Below the pieces are notes generated by a model. It worked only from the letters and a program-made list of their open reading frames with translations, did no database searches and was not told where the DNA came from. A stretch of DNA of 10,258 nucleotides from Caulobacteraceae bacterium UBA6225 (GTDB lineage Bacteria; Pseudomonadota; Alphaproteobacteria; Caulobacterales; Caulobacteraceae), in assembly GCA_002441055.1 (NCBI GenBank), contig DJWR01000100.1, positions 1 through 10,258 of the forward strand. Direction: 5' to 3'. Shown here one piece after another: positions 5,888 to 10,258 of the stretch (the first letter of the stretch is position 1; every line of letters begins with the position of its first letter). The translations under genes were made by a program, and so were the position numbers.

Positions 5888-6781
5888 ATGAGCAAGGCGC
5901 TGGTCTTGGGCGGGGGTGGTCCGGTGGGCATCGCCTGGGAATCTGGTCTCATTGCGGGGTTGGCCCAGGCTGGGGTCGATCTCGGCGTCGCAGACTTCAT
6001 CCTCGGCACCTCGGCGGGATCCTTCGTGGGCGCCCGTCTGGCGCTCGGCGACCCGGCCGCCGATCTGGCGGGACCAATCCTCGCTGAGGCCGACCGCCCG
6101 CGTCAGCCGCCCGCCAAGGCCGGAGAGACGGCCCGCCCGGCGCCGGACCTCACCATCTTGATGAGGCTGATGCAGGAGGCCCGCTCGGGCGCGCGACCCG
6201 CAGAGGCGGTGCGGGCCGATATCGGCGCCTTCGCGCTCGCCGCCGAGACCGTCGATGAGGCGGCCTTTATCGCCTCCTTCGGCCGGTCGTTCGCGGGCCT
6301 GGCCGAGGACGCCTGGCCCCAGCGCGGCTTCGCCTGCACAGCGGTGGACGCCCTGAGCGGCGCCTTTCAGCTGTGGACGAAGGAGTCCGGCGTCGGCGTC
6401 ACCCGGGCGGTGGCCTCTTCCTGCTCGGTGCCGGGCGTTTATCCACCGGTGACCCTCAAGGATCGGCGCTATATCGATGGCGGCATGCGCTCCTCCCTCA
6501 ACGCCGACATGGCCAAGGGTCATGATCTCGTTGTGCTGGTGCAGGTGCGCGGGGGCGAGAGCGCCGGGCCTGCGGCCGAGGCCATGACCAAGCAGTTGGA
6601 GGACGAAATCTCCGCCCTCAAATCGTCGGGGGCCGAAGTGGTGCTGATCAGCCCCAATCCCGCCAGCGCCACCGCCATGGGGGTCAATCTGATGAATTTC
6701 GCCCGCCGTCCGGACGCCGCCCGCGCCGGGCTGGAGCAAGGCGCCGCCGAGGCTGCGCGCATCGCCGCAGTCTGGAACTGA
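5888..6781 (+). CDS. Patatin-like phospholipase family protein
   Basis: This 297-residue protein has the patatin catalytic layout. A glycine-rich oxyanion loop lies at GGGGPVGIAW (8-17), the nucleophile Ser42 in GTSAG (40-44), and the dyad aspartate Asp197 in YIDGG (195-199). Patatins are Ser/Asp lipid acyl hydrolases that release fatty acids from phospholipids or other lipids. The usual basic residue in the GGGx(R/K)G loop is Val here; a related GGGGxxGIAWE loop occurs in another bacterial patatin subgroup, so I take this as a subgroup trait. There is no signal peptide, so it is probably cytosolic or peripherally membrane-bound. The ATG at 5888 has GGGAGG five bases upstream; an in-frame ATG at 5792 would start inside the terminator hairpin and was not used. 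The downstream neighbour is an acyl-CoA thioesterase-like gene, consistent with lipid turnover. The true substrate is unknown. Confidence 0.9.
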   Translation: MSKALVLGGGGPVGIAWESGLIAGLAQAGVDLGVADFILGTSAGSFVGARLALGDPAADLAGPILAEADRPRQPPAKAGETARPAPDLTILMRLMQEARSGARPAEAVRADIGAFALAAETVDEAAFIASFGRSFAGLAEDAWPQRGFACTAVDALSGAFQLWTKESGVGVTRAVASSCSVPGVYPPVTLKDRRYIDGGMRSSLNADMAKGHDLVVLVQVRGGESAGPAAEAMTKQLEDEISALKSSGAEVVLISPNPASATAMGVNLMNFARRPDAARAGLEQGAAEAARIAAVWN

Positions 6782-6849
6782 TGGTCTAGCCTTCCCCTAC
6801 GGCGCCCTTCCTAGAAGTCGGGCATTGATCGCGGCCTCCCCGCCGCCCC

Positions 6850-6855
6850 TATAGA
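6850..6855 (+). promoter_or_regulatory. Possible -10 element ahead of the thioesterase gene
   Basis: TATAGA at 6850-6855 lies in a short A/T-rich patch of the 91-base gap between the patatin and thioesterase genes. A possible -35, TTGATC (6825-6830), sits 19 bases upstream, longer than the preferred spacing. If real, the transcript would begin close to the ribosome binding site. Low confidence. Confidence 0.25.
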
Positions 6856-6872
6856 TAGTTGAGGGATTTCCC

Positions 6873-7685
6873 ATGGACGCCGCCGCGCCCGTGCGCCTGC
6901 ACGATTTCGACGAATCCCTCCCGTTGACCCCGGCCGGTCCCCGCCTTTGGGACTCGCGGATCGATAAGCGCTACTGGAACATGATCGGCCCCTGGGGCGG
7001 CTGGACCGCCGCCCTGCTGCTGAAAGCCGTGCTGGCCGAGAGCGACCATGGCGGCACGCCCGTCGGCCTGACCGTCAATCTCATGGGCGGCCTGGACGAA
7101 AGCCCCTTGCAGCTGTCCACCCGGCCGGCCCGGCAGGGCAAGTCGGTGGAGTTTTGGACCTCTGAGCTCACCCAGAACGGGGCGCCCGTGGCCATGGCCA
7201 TGGTGACGCTGGGCCAGCGTCGCGAGACCTTCTCGACCCAGGAGGCGACCTTCCCCGAGGGGGTCAAGGCGCCCGAGGACATCGCAGGCGTCCCCTCCCG
7301 TCCCGGCTTCTTCACCGCCATGTTCGAACAGCGGCCGGTCCACGGTTCAGCGCCGCTGCAGGAGAACCCCGACAGCCTGACGCGCAACTGGATGCGGGAT
7401 CATCAGGCCAGGCCCCTGGACTATGTCCTGTTGGCGGGTCTGGCCGACGTCTTTGCGCCGCGCATCTTCTATCGCAGCGCCGAGCGCCGGCCGGCCTCGA
7501 CGGTGAGCATGAGCGTCTATTTCCACGCGACACCAGCCGAGCTGGAAGCGGTAGGCGGTGATTTCATCCTGGGCGAGGTCAAGGCTAGGCGGTTCGAGAG
7601 CGGCTTCTTCGATCAGGTCGGCGCGCTCTGGTCCCGGAACGGCGTCCTCCTGGCCACGACCGAACAGCTCTGCTGGTTCAAGTAA
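6873..7685 (+). CDS. Acyl-CoA thioesterase-like double-hotdog protein
   Basis: This 270-residue protein fits the TesB-like/4HBT_3 thioesterase family with two hotdog folds in tandem. The first begins with a GPWGGWTAALLLKAVL helix (39-54), the conserved start of these domains, followed by strands around 64-117. The second has LLAGLADVFAPRIF (186-199), STVSMSVYFHAT (209-220) and ALWSRNGVLLATTEQL (251-266), the usual final strands. Family members hydrolyse acyl-CoA thioesters in the cytosol; several are of unknown specificity, and activity cannot be confirmed by eye. The start at 6873 has GAGGG (6861-6865) seven bases upstream. It lies 91 bases after the patatin gene on the same strand and faces the minus-strand sugar-nucleotide genes. 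Confidence 0.85.
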   Translation: MDAAAPVRLHDFDESLPLTPAGPRLWDSRIDKRYWNMIGPWGGWTAALLLKAVLAESDHGGTPVGLTVNLMGGLDESPLQLSTRPARQGKSVEFWTSELTQNGAPVAMAMVTLGQRRETFSTQEATFPEGVKAPEDIAGVPSRPGFFTAMFEQRPVHGSAPLQENPDSLTRNWMRDHQARPLDYVLLAGLADVFAPRIFYRSAERRPASTVSMSVYFHATPAELEAVGGDFILGEVKARRFESGFFDQVGALWSRNGVLLATTEQLCWFK

Positions 7686-7721
7686 GGCGGCGGCAGGCCC
7701 GGACGTCGCCTCACCTATCTT

Positions 7722-7808
7722 CGTCATTCTCGGCCTTGTGCCGAGAATCCCTCGCGACGCTCGCGCCCGCCCTCGACAGGGATGCTCGCCACAAGGGCGA
7801 GCATGACG
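7722..7808. repeat. Palindromic intergenic repeat with two mirrored hairpin arms
   Basis: The left arm (7722-7752) and the reverse complement of the right arm (7778-7808) match at 27 of 31 positions by hand alignment. Each arm folds into its own perfect 9-bp hairpin: 7726-7734 with 7740-7748, and 7782-7790 with 7796-7804, each with a five-base loop. The four differences between arms fall into two base pairs, and both pairs are preserved (T-A to G-C, and G-C to C-G). The outer CGTCAT/ATGACG ends are identical inverted repeats. It fills most of the 133-base gap between convergent genes, where it could serve as a two-way terminator or RNA-processing site. It resembles REP/BIME- or MITE-like repeats common in alphaproteobacterial chromosomes. 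No clear target-site duplication is seen. Confidence 0.82.
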
Positions 7809-7818
7809 CCGGAGGGGG

Positions 7819-9192
7819 TCAGGCCTTGCGGACCTGGTCGGCGAAATCCGGGGCCAGACGGCCGACGGCGTTGCGGGTGTCAATGACCAACGGGACGGCC
7901 CGGGTCAGGGTCGCATAGTCCACCATGTCGTGGTCGGTGCAGATCACCGCGCAGTCATAGGCCGCGAGGCTCGCCTCATCCCAGCCGATGGAGGCCATCC
8001 CGGCCACCTCGGGATGTTCGCCGGTGTCGTGAACCACCGGGATATGCGGGTCGTAATAGTCGACGGCGGCCCCGCGCTCGCGCAGCAGGCGGATGACGTG
8101 CAGGGATGGGCTCTCGCGCATGTCGTCGACGTTCTTTTTGTAGGCTAGGCCCACCACCAGAATGCGCGCGCCCTTCACCGCCTTGCCCTCACGGCTGGAC
8201 AGGGACTCTGCCACAGCCTCCACCATCCGGCGCGGCAGGGCTGCGACCACGTCGCCGGCGAGTTCAATGAAGCGGGTCGCCTCGCCGTGCGCCCGGGCCT
8301 TCCAGGTCAGGTAGAAGGGGTCGATGGCGATGCAGTGACCGCCCAGGCCCGGCCCCGGATAGAAGGGCATGTAGCCGAAGGGCTTGGTCTTGGCCGCATC
8401 GATCACCTCCCAGATGTCGATGTCCATGCTCTCGAAAACGACCTTCAGCTCGTTGACCAGGGCGATATTGACCAGCCGGAAGATGTTTTCGGTCAGCTTG
8501 ACCGCCTCGGCGGTCCTCAGGTCGCTGACGGGCACCACCTGGGTCAGGGGCGAATAGACCGCAATCGCCATCCGGCGCTCGGCGTCGGTGTCGGCGCCGA
8601 CCACCTTGGGGATGGTGGTGGCCCCGAAGTCGATATTGCCGGGATCTTCCCGCTCGGGGCTGTAGGCGATAGCGAAGTCGACGCCGGACTTCAGGCCCGT
8701 GGCCCGCTCCAGGATCGGCCGGATCAGCTCCTCGCTGGTGCCGGGATAGGTGGTGGATTCCAGCACCACCAGCTGCCCACGGCGCAGGTGGCGTGAAATG
8801 GTGGTGGCGCAGTCCGCTACATAGGAGAGGTCGGGCTCCCGGTGGACGTTCAAAGGCGTCGGAACGCACATCAGCAGTGCGTCGGCGGAGGCCAGGCGCG
8901 CCTCGTCGGTGGTGGCCTCCAACCGGCCGGTGGCGCCCATGGCCGCCACCCGGTCGTCGGAGATATGTTTGATGTAGCTGCGGCCGCCGGTCAGAGCCTC
9001 GATCATTGCGGTGTCGGGGTCATAGGCCAGAACCCGGAAACCCTTGCCGAGGAACCCCTCGGCCAGAGGCAAGCCAACATAGCCCAGGCCGATGACGCCG
9101 ATGACCAGATCCCGGGATTCGGCGCGGGCTTCGAACTCCACGGCCATTTGATCCGCCATCGGATGATGTGGCGGGGTGCGCTCACCGCTCAT
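7819..9192 (-). CDS. wbpA: Nucleotide-sugar 6-dehydrogenase, WbpA-like (UDP-N-acetylglucosamine dehydrogenase)
   Basis: This 457-residue protein belongs to the UDP-glucose/GDP-mannose dehydrogenase family. It has the N-terminal NAD motif GLGYVG (35-40), ESTTYPG (145-151), the central VKLTEN (231-236) with catalytic-region Lys232 and Asn236, and PGPGLGGHCIAIDPFYLTWK (279-298) with the catalytic Cys287. GLAYKKNVDDMRESP (348-362) begins the C-terminal UDP-binding domain. The FYPGPGLGGHC...DPFYLTWKA pattern matches WbpA-type enzymes, which oxidise UDP-GlcNAc twice at C6 to UDP-GlcNAcA using NAD+. The start ATG overlaps the stop of the upstream aminotransferase as ATGA, suggesting translational coupling. 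There is no clear Shine-Dalgarno sequence, and Met12 or Met16 are alternative starts. A related WecC/TviB specificity (ManNAc or Vi antigen sugars) is possible, but the WbpE-like partner supports WbpA. Confidence 0.92.
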   Translation of the reverse strand: MSGERTPPHHPMADQMAVEFEARAESRDLVIGVIGLGYVGLPLAEGFLGKGFRVLAYDPDTAMIEALTGGRSYIKHISDDRVAAMGATGRLEATTDEARLASADALLMCVPTPLNVHREPDLSYVADCATTISRHLRRGQLVVLESTTYPGTSEELIRPILERATGLKSGVDFAIAYSPEREDPGNIDFGATTIPKVVGADTDAERRMAIAVYSPLTQVVPVSDLRTAEAVKLTENIFRLVNIALVNELKVVFESMDIDIWEVIDAAKTKPFGYMPFYPGPGLGGHCIAIDPFYLTWKARAHGEATRFIELAGDVVAALPRRMVEAVAESLSSREGKAVKGARILVVGLAYKKNVDDMRESPSLHVIRLLRERGAAVDYYDPHIPVVHDTGEHPEVAGMASIGWDEASLAAYDCAVICTDHDMVDYATLTRAVPLVIDTRNAVGRLAPDFADQVRKA

Positions 9193-10258
9193 GCGTTTCG
9201 ACCGACGAAGGCCCGGATGGCGGCGATGATCTGATCCTGCACGTCGGCCTCCAGATAGGGGTGCATGGGCAGGCTGATCACCCGCTCCGACGCCGCCATG
9301 GTCGCGGGCAAGCCACCAGGTCCCACAGGATAGACCGAATAGACCCCCTGCCTGTGAATCGGGATCGGATAATAGACGGCGGTGGGGATTTCGGCGGCCT
9401 TCAGATGGGCGGCCAGGCCGTCTCGGTCGTCGATCTCGATGGTGTACTGGGCCCAGACCGACACCCCGCCGTCGATCACCGCAGGTGTGCGCACCACGTC
9501 GGAGAGGCCTTGGGCGTAGCGATCGGCTACGCGGTTCCGCGCCTCGATCTCATCGGCGAAGATGGACAGCTTCTGTAAGAGGACGGCGGCCTGCACCGTG
9601 TCCATCCGCGCGTTCATGCCGATGCGCATGTTCAGATATTTGGGATCATGGTCGAAGGTGCGGCCTTCCAGGTCGGACTTCACCGCCTGACCATGCACCC
9701 GCAGGGAGACCAGCAGGTCGTGCAGGCGGGCATCCTTGCTCAGCACCGCCCCGCCGTCGCCGTAGCAGCCCAGCGGCTTGGCCGGGAAGAAGCTGGTGGT
9801 CGCCACATCGGCCCAGTGCAGGGGGTGATGGCCGTCCAGCGTGCAGCCGAACCCTTGCGCGGAGTCGGCGATGAGCTTCAGGCCGTGCTTCTGGCAGACC
9901 GCGCTGATGGCCGGATAGTCGGCGGGCTGGCCAAACAGGTCCACAGCGATCACCGCCTTGGGCGTCAGCTTGCCTTCGCCCTTCACCGTGGTGATCGCCG
10001 CATCCAGGTGGGCGGCGTCCATATTGTAGGTGTCGGGCAGGATGTCGACGAAGACCGGGGATGCGCCCACCAGGGGCACGACCTCGGCGGTGGCTGCAAA
10101 GGTGAAGGACGGGCAGAAGACCGCGTCGCCGGGCCCGATCCCCCAGGCCATCAGCGGCAACATCAGGGCCTCGGTGCCCGACCCGCAGGACAGGACATGC
10201 GGCGCCTGGCCAAACTCGCTCAGCGCCGCCTCAAAGGCGGCCACCTGCGGACCCATCA
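9189..10258 (-). CDS. wbpE: DegT/DnrJ/EryC1 sugar aminotransferase, WbpE-like (5' end beyond the window)
   Basis: The visible 355 residues (counted from the Met codon at 10256-10254) are a PLP-dependent sugar-nucleotide aminotransferase. They show CGSGTEAL (24-31, phosphate-binding region), the pyridine-contacting aspartate in ADSAQGFG (130-137) and the Schiff-base lysine Lys160 in SFFPAKPLGCYGDGGA (155-170). NARMDTVQAAVLLQKL (215-230) and LPMHPYL (329-335) near the C-terminus are also typical. These stretches closely match what I recall of Pseudomonas WbpE, which aminates UDP-3-keto-GlcNAcA at C3. The MGPQV motif normally lies about 30 residues in, so the first Met here is internal and the true start lies right of 10258. 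It overlaps the dehydrogenase gene by four bases. Together they fit synthesis of a 2,3-diamino-uronic acid sugar for a surface polysaccharide. The remaining pathway enzymes (WbpB- and WbpD-like) are not in the window. Confidence 0.92.
   Translation of the reverse strand, partial: MGPQVAAFEAALSEFGQAPHVLSCGSGTEALMLPLMAWGIGPGDAVFCPSFTFAATAEVVPLVGASPVFVDILPDTYNMDAAHLDAAITTVKGEGKLTPKAVIAVDLFGQPADYPAISAVCQKHGLKLIADSAQGFGCTLDGHHPLHWADVATTSFFPAKPLGCYGDGGAVLSKDARLHDLLVSLRVHGQAVKSDLEGRTFDHDPKYLNMRIGMNARMDTVQAAVLLQKLSIFADEIEARNRVADRYAQGLSDVVRTPAVIDGGVSVWAQYTIEIDDRDGLAAHLKAAEIPTAVYYPIPIHRQGVYSVYPVGPGGLPATMAASERVISLPMHPYLEADVQDQIIAAIRAFVGRNA

Noticed and set aside
5864..6739. A 291-codon minus-strand open frame opposite the patatin gene
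   Set aside because: The plus frame carries the patatin Ser/Asp dyad and oxyanion loop; the minus frame is a compositional shadow.
7722..7808. CRISPR repeat or the end of an insertion sequence
   Set aside because: There are only two inverted arms, not a direct-repeat array with spacers. No transposase frame or clear target-site duplication is present.
8264..8869. A 201-codon minus-strand frame within the WbpA-like gene
   Set aside because: It is an out-of-frame reading of the dehydrogenase, with His/Arg/Gly-rich content and no motifs.
10254..10256. True start codon of the aminotransferase at the window edge
   Set aside because: The MGPQV motif is internal in this family, about 30 residues from the N-terminus, so the gene is treated as continuing beyond the window.

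Overview
The window is about 10.3 kb of GC-rich bacterial chromosome. Protein style, strong G/C bias at third codon positions and the type of intergenic palindromes suggest an alphaproteobacterium, probably of the Caulobacter/Phenylobacterium group. That placement is inferred from style and was not checked by a search. I see no rRNA, tRNA, phage, transposase, CRISPR array or toxin-antitoxin pair. Ten protein-coding genes are supported; one of them (the last) runs off the right edge.

Left block (1-3735, all on the minus strand). Reading in the direction of transcription, the order is a zinc-independent medium-chain dehydrogenase/reductase of the quinone-oxidoreductase type, an alpha/beta-hydrolase, a classical short-chain dehydrogenase/reductase, and then yebC, a YebC/PmpR/TACO1 family protein. 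The first three look like a small catabolic or detoxification operon, with a palindromic candidate operator (CAAACGTTTG) just ahead of the first gene. yebC follows after a 99-base gap with its own candidate promoter. Downstream of yebC the first 110 bases hold a dense cluster of palindromes, including a terminator-like hairpin.

Middle block (3736-7685, plus strand). Two exported proteins of unknown function lie 35 bases apart, each with an N-terminal signal peptide, and are closed by a strong intrinsic terminator. A patatin-like lipid acyl hydrolase and a double-hotdog acyl-CoA thioesterase-like protein follow, both with good ribosome binding sites. These two are plausibly linked to lipid or acyl-CoA turnover, but they need not share a transcript.

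Right block (7686-10258). An 87-base palindromic repeat with two mirrored hairpin arms sits between the convergent ends of the thioesterase gene and a minus-strand sugar-nucleotide pair. That pair is a WbpE-like DegT/DnrJ/EryC1 aminotransferase (5' end off the window) whose stop codon overlaps, as ATGA, the start of a WbpA-like UDP-N-acetylglucosamine 6-dehydrogenase. Together they suggest the end of a surface-polysaccharide locus that makes an aminated, acetylated uronic-acid sugar nucleotide.

Most of the window is ordinary chromosomal housekeeping and accessory metabolism. The observations most worth a second look are the two palindromic repeat structures (1-109 and 7722-7808; the arms of the latter differ only by compensatory base-pair changes) and the uncharacterised exported gene pair. 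I do not see convincing evidence for a wholly new multi-gene system.
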